Assembly (NCBI RefSeq): GCF_001620065.1
Contig: NZ_LQGV01000003.1
Coordinates: 248,001 to 312,000 of the forward strand
Reading direction: 5' to 3'
DNA from: Microbacterium sp. TNHR37B
GTDB lineage: Bacteria > Actinomycetota > Actinomycetes > Actinomycetales > Microbacteriaceae
DNA: 64,000 nt
Shown here: one piece after another, positions 23,167 to 31,629 of the stretch
How positions within the stretch are numbered: the first letter of the stretch is position 1
How the letters are laid out: every line of letters begins with the position of its first letter
Made by a program: the position numbers and the translations under genes
Notes under the pieces: generated by a model
Told to the model about the DNA's origin: nothing
The model's database searches: none
The model's input: the letters and a program-made list of their open reading frames with translations, nothing else

Positions 23167-24609
23167 ATGTCCCCCACCGCGATCGAGCTGTCGACCCTGG
23201 GCCACCGCATCCGGCATCAGCGGGTCTCCCGCGGCTACACGCTGGACGAACTCGGCGCGATCGTGGGCGTGGCCGGGAGTCAGCTGAGCCTGATCGAGAA
23301 CGGAAAGCGGGAACCGAAGCTCTCCCTCCTGCAGGCGATCGCCTCGGCCACGGGCACCGAGGTCACCGATCTGCTGTCGACCGAACCACCCAATCGGCGG
23401 GCCGCGCTGGAGCTGGAGCTCGATCGCGCGCAGGCCAGCCCGGTCTTCCGCCGCCTGGGGCTCCCGCCGCTCAAGGTGACGCGCACCATGAGCGATGAGA
23501 CGCTCGAGTCGGTGCTCGCCCTCCACCGCGAGCTCCACCGACGGGAGCGCGAGGCGATCGCGACTCCGGAGGAGGCACGGCGCGCCAACACGGAGCTCCG
23601 CCTTCGCATGCGCGCCCGCGGCAACTACCTCCCCGACATCGAAAAGCTCGCCGAGAAGCAGTTGCGGGCCGCAGGGCACACCGCAGGGGCGCTCACGCAC
23701 CGCACCGTGAGCATCATGGCCGAACAGCTCGGGTTCGAGCTCATCTACGCGAGCGATCTGCCCCACTCCGCCCGGTCGGTCACCGACCTCGAGAACGGAC
23801 GCATCTACCTGCCACCCGCCTCGATCCCCGGCGGTCATGGCCTGCGCTCGATGGCCCTGCAGGCCATGGCGCATCGCCTGCTCGGCCACACTCCTCCCAC
23901 CGACTACGCCGACTTCCTCCAGCAGCGCCTGGAGATCAACTACTACGCCGCCTGCTGCCTCATGCCGGAGACGGCCTCCGTGGCCTTCCTCACCCAGGCC
24001 AAGAAGGAGCGCGACCTCGCGGTCGAGGACTTCCGCGACGCGTTCGGGGTCACCCACGAAGCGGCGGGGATGCGGCTGACGAACCTCCTCACGGAGCACT
24101 TCGGCATCCGCCTCCACTTCTTGCGAGTCGATGGCACGGGGGCGATCAGTCGCGTGTACGAGAACGACGAGCTGCCCCTGCCCATGGACGTCACCGGGTC
24201 GGTGGAAGGCCAGATCGTCTGCCGGAAGTTCGCTGCGCGGTCGGCGTTCGGGGAGCAGAACCGCACGACCGAGCAGTACCAGTACACCGACACCCCCGCC
24301 GGCACGTTCTGGTGCTCCAGCCAGACCGGCAGCACCTCCGACGGCGAGTTCTCCATCACGGTGGGCGTTCCCTTCGATGACGCGCGCTGGTTCCGCGGCC
24401 GTGAGACCCAGAAGCGCGCCACCTCGACCTGCCCCGACGAGGCCTGTTGCCGTCGGCCCGACGCCGACCTCACCCAGCGCTGGGAGGGGAAGGCGTGGCC
24501 GAGCGCACGCGTACACATGCAGATGTTCTCGCCGCTCCCCCGCGGCGCCTTTCCCGGCGTCGACGATGGCGAGGTCTACGCCTTCCTCGACCGGCACGCG
24601 GGGCGCTGA
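23167..24609 (+). CDS. XRE family regulator with IrrE-like and C-terminal acyl-sensing region (RamB-like)
   Basis: A 480-residue regulator. The N-terminal helix-turn-helix (about 8-65) is LGHRIRHQRVSRGYTLDELGAIVGVAGSQLSLIENGKREPKLSLL. A central region (about 150-300) has an ImmA/IrrE-like layout, but the protease motif HExxH is replaced by AMAHRLLGH, so peptidase activity is doubtful. The C-terminal half contains several Cys residues (PDEACCRRP) and matches the short-chain fatty-acyl regulator type that includes RamB. Divergence from pckG suggests control of gluconeogenesis or acetate metabolism. The AAGGA sequence is too close to the ATG to act as a ribosome binding site, which fits a leaderless start. 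Confidence 0.85.
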   Translation: MSPTAIELSTLGHRIRHQRVSRGYTLDELGAIVGVAGSQLSLIENGKREPKLSLLQAIASATGTEVTDLLSTEPPNRRAALELELDRAQASPVFRRLGLPPLKVTRTMSDETLESVLALHRELHRREREAIATPEEARRANTELRLRMRARGNYLPDIEKLAEKQLRAAGHTAGALTHRTVSIMAEQLGFELIYASDLPHSARSVTDLENGRIYLPPASIPGGHGLRSMALQAMAHRLLGHTPPTDYADFLQQRLEINYYAACCLMPETASVAFLTQAKKERDLAVEDFRDAFGVTHEAAGMRLTNLLTEHFGIRLHFLRVDGTGAISRVYENDELPLPMDVTGSVEGQIVCRKFAARSAFGEQNRTTEQYQYTDTPAGTFWCSSQTGSTSDGEFSITVGVPFDDARWFRGRETQKRATSTCPDEACCRRPDADLTQRWEGKAWPSARVHMQMFSPLPRGAFPGVDDGEVYAFLDRHAGR

Positions 24610-24834
24610 CCCCCACCGCCGCCGTCACCGCCGGGGAAGCCGCCGGGCACCGCCGGGGCCGCCGCCGAACCCGTCCCGCCGCCGTCGGTCGCCACCCACA
24701 CCCCCGGCGCGCGAGCCAAAAGCAGGCGCAACCTCACCCCACCGCCGCCAACACCCCGTCCGGCCCGGCTCGGCCTGCTTTCGGAGCGCCCCGGTGTTGG
24801 AATCCGACGCGGACGGGGTGTACGCTCCCCGATG
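24610..24834. other. Intergenic region with interlocking inverted repeats
   Basis: No gene is seen here. Complementary arms lie in an interlocked order. AAAGCAGGC (24719-24727) pairs with GCCTGCTTT (24773-24781). The loop holds a segment at 24748-24762 that can pair either with GGTGTTGG (24795-24802) or with CGGACGGGGTGT (24812-24823), both outside that stem. This is a pseudoknot-like or alternative-fold layout. It lies between the RamB-like gene and the efeU promoter, so as RNA it would belong to the 3' end of the former. The first 100 bases are CCGCCG-rich and featureless. Confidence 0.45.
24799..24828 (+). promoter_or_regulatory. efeUOB promoter
   Basis: TTGGAA (24799-24804) and TACGCT (24823-24828) are separated by 18 bp and resemble sigma-70 -35 and -10 elements. 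The predicted transcription start near 24835 coincides with the first base of the iron box. Confidence 0.55.
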
Positions 24835-24853
24835 AGGTTCGCCTTACCTAAGT
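24835..24853. promoter_or_regulatory. DtxR/IdeR iron box controlling efeUOB
   Basis: The minus-strand reading TTAGGTAAGGCGAACCTCA matches the 19-bp DtxR/IdeR consensus (TTAGGTTAGSCTAACCTAA) at about 15 positions, including the outer TTAGGT and AACCT. Its placement at the predicted transcription start fits iron-dependent repression, with release when iron is scarce. Confidence 0.85.
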
Positions 24854-24919
24854 CTTCGACGAGGGCTGCGACGGGGCAGCGGGCACCGGCCTCGCTTCCC
24901 CGACATCCGAATCGATCCC

Positions 24920-25873
24920 GTGCTCGCCACATTCCTCATCGGCCTGCGAGAAGGCCTCGAAGCCGCGCTCGTCGTCGGCATCCTGATCGCCTACCTCACC
25001 CGCATCGGCCGCCGGGACGTGCTTCCCCGCCTGTGGGCCGGCATCGCTCTGGCCGTCGCGCTCGCTCTCGTGATCGGCGCAATCCTCACCTTCGGCGCGT
25101 ACGCGCTCACCTTCGAGGCCCAGGAACTGATCGGCGGCCTCCTGTCGCTCCTGGCGGTCGGCATGGTGACGTGGATGATCTTCTGGATGCAGCGCACGGC
25201 GCGCACCCTCAAATCCAGCCTCGAAGGTGAGCTCGACCGGGCCCTCGCCACCGGCGGACTGTGGGGCATCGTGCTCATCGGGTTCGTCTCGGTGGCCCGC
25301 GAGGGCATCGAGACCACACTCCTGCTGTGGTCGATGGTGCGCTCGTTCGGCGATTCCCCCGAGGTGCTCACCGGAGCCCTCCTCGGTATCGCGGCGGCGG
25401 TCGTGCTGGGATGGCTGCTGGCGCGCGGCATGATCCGCATCGATCTCCGGCTGTTCTTCGCCTGGACCGGAGCGGTCCTCGTCATCGTCGCGGCGGGCGT
25501 GCTCGCCTACGCCTTCCACGATCTCCAGGAGGCGGGTGTGCTCCCGGGCCCCTTCTCGGCGGCCGCGACCATCGACCCCGCAACGGGTGCCGTCGGCGTC
25601 GGCCTGCCGGGCTTCCCCTTCGGCTGGGCGTTCGACGTGCGGGCGCAGATCCCCCCGACCGGAGCCCTGGCCGTCGTGCTCCAGGCGACCATCGGGTTCA
25701 TGCCGCAGATGACCTGGCTGCAAGTGGCCGCGTGGACGCTCTACCTCGCCGTCGTCGGCACGTTCTTCGTTCGCGGTCTCCGCCGTCGCCCCCGCCGTTC
25801 CGCGGCGTCGGTCGAGACCACCTCCTCCCCTTCCGTCACCGAGACCTCCACCGCATCCCAAGGAGCATCATGA
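24920..25873 (+). CDS. efeU: Iron permease EfeU (FTR1 family)
   Basis: Integral membrane permease of the EfeUOB iron uptake system, 317 residues with seven predicted helices. The two REXXE iron-binding motifs of the FTR1 family are R10-E-G-L-E14 in helix 1 and R127-E-G-I-E131 in helix 4. A GTG start is used because it places the first motif at the usual distance from the N-terminus; there is no strong Shine-Dalgarno sequence. The hydrophilic tail is Ser/Thr-rich. Its stop overlaps the efeO start. Iron-box control is predicted from the upstream site. Confidence 0.92.
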   Translation: MLATFLIGLREGLEAALVVGILIAYLTRIGRRDVLPRLWAGIALAVALALVIGAILTFGAYALTFEAQELIGGLLSLLAVGMVTWMIFWMQRTARTLKSSLEGELDRALATGGLWGIVLIGFVSVAREGIETTLLLWSMVRSFGDSPEVLTGALLGIAAAVVLGWLLARGMIRIDLRLFFAWTGAVLVIVAAGVLAYAFHDLQEAGVLPGPFSAAATIDPATGAVGVGLPGFPFGWAFDVRAQIPPTGALAVVLQATIGFMPQMTWLQVAAWTLYLAVVGTFFVRGLRRRPRRSAASVETTSSPSVTETSTASQGAS

Positions 25874-27108
25874 TCCGCACCCGCACCGCGAAGACGTTCG
25901 GCGCCCTCGCCGCCGTCGGCGTCGCCTCGATCGCCCTCTCGGGCTGTGTCGCCAAGACCGATGTCGCCGCGAGCGACTCCCTCACCGTCACCTCGACCGA
26001 TTCCTCCTGCGACGTGTCGGCGGCGAGCGCCACCAGCGGAACGGTCAGCTTCGAGGTCGCGAACGAGAGCTCCCAGGTGACCGAGTTCTACCTGCTCGCC
26101 TCCGACGGGCTGCGGATCGTCGGCGAGGTGGAGAACATCGCGCCGGGCGCCTCGCGCACCCTCACGGTCGTCGCACAGCCGGGCGACTACTTCACCCTGT
26201 GCAAGCCCGGGATGGTCGGAGAGGGAGTCGGCCGCACGGCGTTCTCGGTCTCCGGTGACGCCGTGGCCGCGACCGGCGACGACGCGGAGCAGAAGCAGAA
26301 GGCGGTCGACTTGTACGCCGCCTTCGTGAAAGACCAGGTCGAGCAGCTCGTCCCCGCCGTGGACGAACTCGTCGCGGCATACGAGAAGGGCGACGACCAG
26401 AAGGCTCGCAGCCTGTTCCCGCAGGTGCGCGCTTACTACGAGCGCATCGAGCCGGTGGCCGAATCGCTCGGCGACCTCGACCCGCGCATCGACTATCGCG
26501 AGGTCGACGCGGTCGCGGAGGGCCTGGACTGGACCGGCTTCCACCGGATCGAGAAGGATCTGTGGGTGCCGGCGAAAGACGCGCTCAACGCGGACGGAGA
26601 GACCTCCGCGTGGAAGGACTGGGCCCCCTCGACGACCGCGGAGCGCGCCTCCTTCGGTGACCAGCTCGTCGCCGATGTCGCCCAGCTCAATGACTACGTG
26701 CACTCGGCCGACTTCCAGTCGGCGCTGGACGCCCAAGGCGTGGCCGGCATCTCCAACGGCGCGATCGGCCTCCTCGACGAGGTGGCCACCGGCAAGATCA
26801 CGGGCGAGGAGGACTGGTGGTCGGGCACCGACCTGTGGGACTTCGCCGCCAACGTCGAGGGGTCGAAGATGGCGTTCTCCCTCGTGAAGGACTTCGCCGC
26901 GGCGCAGGGCACCGAGGGCGCGGCGCTGGCCGACCAGATCGAGCAGGGATACGCCGACCTCGAGAAGGCGCTGGCTGCGCACGGCTCGCTCGCCGACGGC
27001 TTCATCGGCTACGGCGAGCTGACCCACGCGGACAAGCGGGAACTGACCGACCTGCTGAACGCACTCGCCGAGCCGCTCTCGAAGCTCACCTCGACGGTCC
27101 TCTCCTGA
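25870..27108 (+). CDS. efeO: Iron uptake lipoprotein EfeO (cupredoxin-M75 imelysin type)
   Basis: A 412-residue extracytoplasmic component of EfeUOB. The signal peptide ends in the lipobox LSGC with C26 as lipidation site. A cupredoxin-like domain (about 35-140) precedes the M75/imelysin domain (about 150-410), which carries the HXXE metal motif H225-R-I-E228. It is thought to bind iron and pass it to the permease. The ATG overlaps the efeU stop, and AGGAG lies just upstream. Confidence 0.93.
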   Translation: MIRTRTAKTFGALAAVGVASIALSGCVAKTDVAASDSLTVTSTDSSCDVSAASATSGTVSFEVANESSQVTEFYLLASDGLRIVGEVENIAPGASRTLTVVAQPGDYFTLCKPGMVGEGVGRTAFSVSGDAVAATGDDAEQKQKAVDLYAAFVKDQVEQLVPAVDELVAAYEKGDDQKARSLFPQVRAYYERIEPVAESLGDLDPRIDYREVDAVAEGLDWTGFHRIEKDLWVPAKDALNADGETSAWKDWAPSTTAERASFGDQLVADVAQLNDYVHSADFQSALDAQGVAGISNGAIGLLDEVATGKITGEEDWWSGTDLWDFAANVEGSKMAFSLVKDFAAAQGTEGAALADQIEQGYADLEKALAAHGSLADGFIGYGELTHADKRELTDLLNALAEPLSKLTSTVLS

Positions 27109-27118
27109 CCCGCCGCGC

Positions 27119-28483
27119 ATGACAAGCCCCTCCGACGCGACTCCCGAACCGCCGAGTGTCCACGACGCGCCGCATGACCCGGCGTCGTCTCCGCGCGTCG
27201 TGGACACTCGGCGGGAGGCGCCGGGGCTCAGCCGGCGCGGGCTGTTCGGGCTCGCCGCCGGAGTGGGGGCGGCGGGGCTCAGCGTGGGCGCCGGTGCGGG
27301 CGTGGCCGCGGGCGTGGCAGTGGGGCGGTCCCGAGAGAAGGAGGGCGCGGGGGCCGTGTACGCCTTCTCCGGCGAGCACCAGGCCGGCATCACGACGCCC
27401 GTCCAGGATCACCTCCACTTCGCCTCGTTCGACATGATGGCTCGCACCACGCGCGAGGACCTCGTCAGTCTGCTGCAGGACTGGACCTACGCGGCGGCCC
27501 GGATGACGCAAGGGCTCGACGTGAGCGCGACGGGAGCCGTCGGCGGATCTCCGGAGGCGCCTCCGGACGACACCGGCGAAGCGCTCGGACTCCCCGCATC
27601 CGGACTCACGATCACGTTCGGCTTCGGCCCCACGCTGTTCGTCACGGCCGACGGCGAGGACCGCTACGGCTTGTCCTCGCAGCGACCGGCCGCGCTCCAG
27701 AGGCTCCCCCGGTTCCTCGGCGACGATCTCGATCCCGGCGCATCGGGCGGTGACCTCTGCATCCAGGCGTGCGCGGACGATCCGCAGGTGGCCGTGCACG
27801 CGATCCGCAACCTCAGCCGGATCGCGTTCGGGCGCGCCCGGTTGCGGTGGTCGCAGCTGGGCTTCGGGAAGACCTCGAAGACCACCGCCGCTCAGGCAAC
27901 GCCGCGCAACCTGTTCGGCTTCAAGGACGGCACGGCCAACATCCTCGCCGACGACACCGCGGCCCTCGCCGCGCACGTGTGGGTGGACGCGGCGGACGAG
28001 CCGGCGTGGCTGGCGGGTGGCTCCTACCTCGTCGCCCGGAAGATCGCCATGATCATCGAGACGTGGGACCGCGTGCGCCTGTCCGAGCAGGAGCGCATCG
28101 TCGGACGCGACAAGGCACACGGCGCGCCGCTGTCGGGCGGGCAGGAGGAGACCACCCCCGACTTCGCCGCGACGGACGCCGGCGGCGCGGCCCGGATCGA
28201 CCCCCACTCGCATGTGCGCCTGGCGCACCCGGAGCTCAACGGCGGCACCCGCATCCTCCGTCGCGGCTACAACTTCGTCGACGGCAACACCGACCTCGGA
28301 CGCCTCGACGCCGGCCTGTTCTTCCTCTCGTACCAGCGATCGCCGGAACAGTTCATCTCCCTCCAACGGGCGCTGTCGACCGATCTGATGAACGAGTACA
28401 TCCGCCACGTCGGCTCGGGTATCTGGGCGATTCCGCGCGGAGCGAGGACCGGGTCGTTCGTCGGCGCCGAGCTGTTCGCCTGA
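27119..28483 (+). CDS. efeB: Deferrochelatase/DyP-type peroxidase EfeB
   Basis: Heme-containing peroxidase exported by the Tat pathway; it completes EfeUOB. The Tat motif S38-R-R-G-L-F-G is followed by a hydrophobic helix. The DyP distal motif is GFKDGTAN (G267-G271) and the likely proximal histidine is H365 in SHVRLAHP. The 454-residue call uses the ATG 11 bases after efeO. The codons between it and the Tat motif contain a 22-bp perfect inverted repeat, and a GTG at 27200 (MDTRREAPGLSRRG) is an alternative start that would shorten the protein to 427 residues; neither has a strong ribosome binding site. Confidence 0.92.
   Translation: MTSPSDATPEPPSVHDAPHDPASSPRVVDTRREAPGLSRRGLFGLAAGVGAAGLSVGAGAGVAAGVAVGRSREKEGAGAVYAFSGEHQAGITTPVQDHLHFASFDMMARTTREDLVSLLQDWTYAAARMTQGLDVSATGAVGGSPEAPPDDTGEALGLPASGLTITFGFGPTLFVTADGEDRYGLSSQRPAALQRLPRFLGDDLDPGASGGDLCIQACADDPQVAVHAIRNLSRIAFGRARLRWSQLGFGKTSKTTAAQATPRNLFGFKDGTANILADDTAALAAHVWVDAADEPAWLAGGSYLVARKIAMIIETWDRVRLSEQERIVGRDKAHGAPLSGGQEETTPDFAATDAGGAARIDPHSHVRLAHPELNGGTRILRRGYNFVDGNTDLGRLDAGLFFLSYQRSPEQFISLQRALSTDLMNEYIRHVGSGIWAIPRGARTGSFVGAELFA
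27149..27214. repeat. 22-bp perfect inverted repeat at the 5' end of efeB
   Basis: Bases 27149-27170 and 27193-27214 are exact reverse complements over 22 positions (core GAGTGTCCACGACGCG) with a 22-base loop. In the long reading of efeB the arms encode PPSVHDA and RVVDTRR. In RNA it would form one of the most stable helices in the window, 41 bases after the efeO stop. Confidence 0.9.
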
Positions 28484-28516
28484 GCGAGGGACGGAGGGCC
28501 GGACGCGAGGACCGGC

Positions 28517-29581
28517 TCACCCCGTGATGAACCGTCCGAAGCGCGCGAGCGCCCGCTCGACCTCGGCGGCGTCCGCGTCGCCGAAGAGCTCGGGGACGGG
28601 GGCGAGGTGGTGCTTGCCCACCGCCACCGAATGCGACCACACGCCCACGATCTCCCCATCGGCGACGAGGACGGGCTTCACGATGCCGTTCATGCTCGGT
28701 CCGATCCGTCGCGTGAACTCCGGTGCGCACGGCGTGGAGCGATCGAGGTAGGACAGGTAGTACTCCTCGAAGGGCGGCAGCGCGAGCACCGGAGGAACGC
28801 TGGTGGACGCCGGAGCCGCTTCGGCCGAGACGAACAGCCCGTCCTCCACCTCGACGACTCGGTCGCCCGCTCCCTCCCGCGCCCGCTGAGACACCCCCTT
28901 CGGCACCCCGGCCCACCACCCGAAATCACCGATCCCCGCCGGTCCGTGGCCGCGGATGTAGCGGACGAACAGCTCCGCGAGGGGGTCGGCGGGTCGCGCC
29001 CCATGGGGGATCCATTCCGCGGGCGCGACGACGTACTGGTCACGCGTCGGGCCGCCCTCACGCGGCACGACGGGGCCCAGCACGACGACCTCACGCAGCG
29101 CGAGCGCCGAGAAGATGTGGTTCCCGCGCATGCGCGACGGATCGATGCCCGCCCCCTCCAGCACCGCGGCGAACTCGGCACGGGTGATCCGGTTCCCTCC
29201 CGCGAGCGCCGCGCGCACCGCCGTCTCGGCCCGCACCAGCGTCTCGGCATCGATGCCCAGGCCGCGATGGTTCCCGGCGTACTGCCTCGCCTGGCGTTCG
29301 GCGGTCACCGACAGCATCCAGGAGAGATCGGCCGCGGGAACGATGTGCAGGGTGCCGCGCTGTGTCCACGATCGCACCAGCCCGCCGGGCTGAGCGAATG
29401 CGGCATCCACGTCGCGGAGGGTCGGGGTGCCCGCGGTGCGGGCGGCCACCGCCCATCGCCCACCCCAGAACTCCTGGGCCTGCGTCGCCGTCATGTGGGC
29501 CGCGGCGGCCGTGACCGACTCCGCGGGGGAACGAAGCCGGTGCGCCCGCAAGCGCTCGGCTCGCAACGCAGCGAGATCCAT
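28517..29581 (-). CDS. Winged-helix DNA-binding domain protein (AlkZ/HTH_42 family)
   Basis: A 354-residue protein of the COG3214 family: tandem winged helices rather than a classical regulator. Visible family motifs are AFAQPGGLVRSWTQRGTLHIVPAADLSWML, MRGNHIFSALALREVVVLGP and DPLAELFVRYIRGHGPAGIGDFGWWAGV. The best-studied member, Streptomyces AzlZ/AlkZ, is a DNA glycosylase that unhooks interstrand cross-links, but many relatives are uncharacterised, so a repair role is only suggested. It is convergent with efeB and is a single-gene unit. Confidence 0.8.
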   Translation of the reverse strand: MDLAALRAERLRAHRLRSPAESVTAAAAHMTATQAQEFWGGRWAVAARTAGTPTLRDVDAAFAQPGGLVRSWTQRGTLHIVPAADLSWMLSVTAERQARQYAGNHRGLGIDAETLVRAETAVRAALAGGNRITRAEFAAVLEGAGIDPSRMRGNHIFSALALREVVVLGPVVPREGGPTRDQYVVAPAEWIPHGARPADPLAELFVRYIRGHGPAGIGDFGWWAGVPKGVSQRAREGAGDRVVEVEDGLFVSAEAAPASTSVPPVLALPPFEEYYLSYLDRSTPCAPEFTRRIGPSMNGIVKPVLVADGEIVGVWSHSVAVGKHHLAPVPELFGDADAAEVERALARFGRFITG

Positions 29582-29652
29582 GACGCCATCCTGCCCGGGA
29601 CCACCCCCACGCGGCGAGCCCCTCCGTGCGCCGCGCGATAGACTCCTGTGGT

Positions 29653-29672
29653 CCGGCGGTCCTCTCCGCCGG
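29653..29672 (+). other. Small hairpin upstream of the ThDP enzyme gene
   Basis: CCGGCGG and CCGCCGG form a perfect 7-bp stem with a TCCTCT loop, about 95 bases before the start codon. It could be part of the leader. No thiamin pyrophosphate aptamer motif (CUGAGA and partners) is visible around it. Confidence 0.35.
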
Positions 29673-29765
29673 TGCTCGAAAAATGGGCACGCCGCAGCCC
29701 GGCGACGACGCCGGAGCAGCGAGACACATACGGCCTCACCTCCGTCTCGTTCTCGCAGGAGCAGC

Positions 29766-31433
29766 ATGTCCACCGTTTCCGCGCACGTCGCGCAGACCCT
29801 CGCCCGCCACATCGACCACGTCTTCGGGGTGATGGGCAACGGCAACGCCCACTTCCTCGACGCGCTCGAACGCTCCACCGATGTCGCCTTCACCGCCGTG
29901 CGGCATGAGGCGGGAGGTGTCGTCGCCGCCGATGCCTACCACCGCGCGGGTGGGGGCCTGGCCGCGGCCACCGCCACCTACGGCGCCGGCTTCACCAACA
30001 CGCTGACGGCCCTCGCCGAGGCCGTGCAGGCGCACGTCCCGCTCCTGCTCGTGGTCGGCGACGAGCCCACGTCAGGCCCCCGGCCGTGGGACGTGGACCA
30101 GATCGCTCTCGCCTCTGCCGTGGGAGCACGCACCTATACGGTCGGACGCGCGGATGCCGCCGCGACGACCGCCATCGCCGTCGAGCACGCGCTGTCCTAC
30201 CGGGTGCCGACCGTGCTCGCCATTCCCTACGACGTGGCCCGGCTGGATGCTGGAGCGGTGCCTGAGGCGCCCGCACCGATCCTTCCGGGGCCGCTCGAAC
30301 CCACCGCCTTCGCGCGGGCGGCCATCGCCGACCTCGCCGATACCCTCGCGCGTGCGCGTCGACCGCTTCTGCTGGCCGGGCGCGGCGCGTGGGTGTCGGG
30401 CGCCGGCGACGCGCTCGGACGACTGGCCGATGCGACCGGGGCCCTCACCGCGACCACGGCGCTCGGGCGCGGCATCTTCCCCCGCGCGGAGTTCGACCTG
30501 GGCGTCGCCGGCGGGTTCGGTGCGGAAGGGGCGATGGAGCTCGTCCGCGCCGCCGACGTGGCCGTGGTCTTCGGCGCGGGCCTCAACCCGTTCACCATGC
30601 GCTTCGGCGACCTGTTCGCGCCGGGCACACGCGTCGTGCAGGTCGACATCTCGCCCGCCGCCACGCACCCGCACGTCGGCGGTTTCATCCGTGGCGACGC
30701 GGCGATCGTGGCCGCCGCCCTCGCCGATGCGCTGGAGCCGTCGCAGCCCTCCGGGTGGCGCGAGTCTGTCGATCTTTCGGCTGCCCGAGCGCGACACCGC
30801 GGCGAGGCGCTCGCTCCCGACGGGCGGCTGGATCCTCGCGCGGTCGCGGCGCGGATCGGGGAGGCGCTGGAACGGCACCCGTCCACGCGCGACCGAGTGG
30901 TCGTCTCCGACGGCGGCCACTTCATCGGCTGGGCGAACATGTACTGGCCGGTGGCGGCGCCCGACCGGATGATGATGGTCGGCACCGCCTATCAGTCGAT
31001 CGGACTCGGATTCCCTTCCGTTCCCGGGGCGGCGCTGGCCCGGCCGGAGTCGACGGTGGTGCTGACGACGGGCGACGGTGGCGGGCTGATGGCCCTCGCC
31101 GATCTCGAGTCGGCGGTGCGCGTCGCGGCCGGTCGCGGCCTCGCCGTCGTCTGGAACGACGCCGCGTACGGTGCCGAGGTCAACCTCTACGGCCTGCAAG
31201 GCTTGGCCCGGGAGCCGATGCTGATCCCGGAGGTCGACTTCGCGGGACTCGCGCGATCCGTGGGCGCCGAGGGCGTCGTGGTGCGCGCGCTCGACGATCT
31301 CCGCGCGCTGGACGACTGGGCGGCGCGGCCTGCGTCCGACCGACCGTTCCTGCTGCTGGACTGCCGTATCTCGGGCGAGGTCATCGCTCCGTACCAGCAG
31401 GAGATCATTCGGGTGAACACTCCCGGGCGGTGA
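29766..31433 (+). CDS. Thiamin diphosphate-dependent enzyme, acetolactate synthase-like
   Basis: A 555-residue ThDP enzyme with the three-domain layout of the IlvB/benzoylformate decarboxylase superfamily. The catalytic glutamate is E48 in AVRHEAGG. The central domain has ARRPLLLAGRGAWVSGAGDALGRLAD. The ThDP-binding motif starts at G436-D-G and ends at N464 (VVWNDAAYGAEV). A regulatory IlvN subunit gene is absent, so this is probably a 2-oxoacid decarboxylase or a specialised carboligase rather than the biosynthetic acetolactate synthase; the substrate is unknown. CAGGAG lies 5 bases before the ATG. Confidence 0.85.
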   Translation: MSTVSAHVAQTLARHIDHVFGVMGNGNAHFLDALERSTDVAFTAVRHEAGGVVAADAYHRAGGGLAAATATYGAGFTNTLTALAEAVQAHVPLLLVVGDEPTSGPRPWDVDQIALASAVGARTYTVGRADAAATTAIAVEHALSYRVPTVLAIPYDVARLDAGAVPEAPAPILPGPLEPTAFARAAIADLADTLARARRPLLLAGRGAWVSGAGDALGRLADATGALTATTALGRGIFPRAEFDLGVAGGFGAEGAMELVRAADVAVVFGAGLNPFTMRFGDLFAPGTRVVQVDISPAATHPHVGGFIRGDAAIVAAALADALEPSQPSGWRESVDLSAARARHRGEALAPDGRLDPRAVAARIGEALERHPSTRDRVVVSDGGHFIGWANMYWPVAAPDRMMMVGTAYQSIGLGFPSVPGAALARPESTVVLTTGDGGGLMALADLESAVRVAAGRGLAVVWNDAAYGAEVNLYGLQGLAREPMLIPEVDFAGLARSVGAEGVVVRALDDLRALDDWAARPASDRPFLLLDCRISGEVIAPYQQEIIRVNTPGR

Positions 31434-31629
31434 GCGGCGCGGCGCGTCGATACGCTGCCTCCCGAGATGCCGGTTCCTCCCCGGCGTGACAGATCGCGGG
31501 GTTATCCACAAACCAAGTGTGACCTGGGCTTTCCTGGAGTCGAGCGTCGGGCCCCTCGCGAAGAATGGGGGCATGACGTCCCACGCCACCGTGCTGGTGC
31601 GGTCCTTCCCTGCGACCCCTGCCGCACTG
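31434..31629. other. Intergenic region with a single consensus DnaA box
   Basis: No gene is supported here. TTATCCACA at 31502-31510 is a perfect DnaA-box 9-mer but stands alone, so it is not an origin; it may be a titration site or chance. A short open frame starting near 31486 is continuous with the HNH remnant, but its first part matches nothing I recognise. Confidence 0.4.

Noticed and set aside
24610..24718. Small coding genes in the CCGCCG-rich stretch after the RamB-like gene
   Set aside because: All frames give repetitive Pro/Arg/Ala text with no ribosome binding site; continuing frames are extensions of antisense or shifted frames.
29641..29765. TPP riboswitch before the ThDP enzyme gene
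   Set aside because: The CUGAGA and GGGUGCCC-type aptamer blocks are missing; only a short GC hairpin is present.
31502..31510. Possible replication origin from the DnaA box
   Set aside because: Only one 9-mer is present, with no AT-rich stretch, no box cluster and no dnaA or dnaN nearby.
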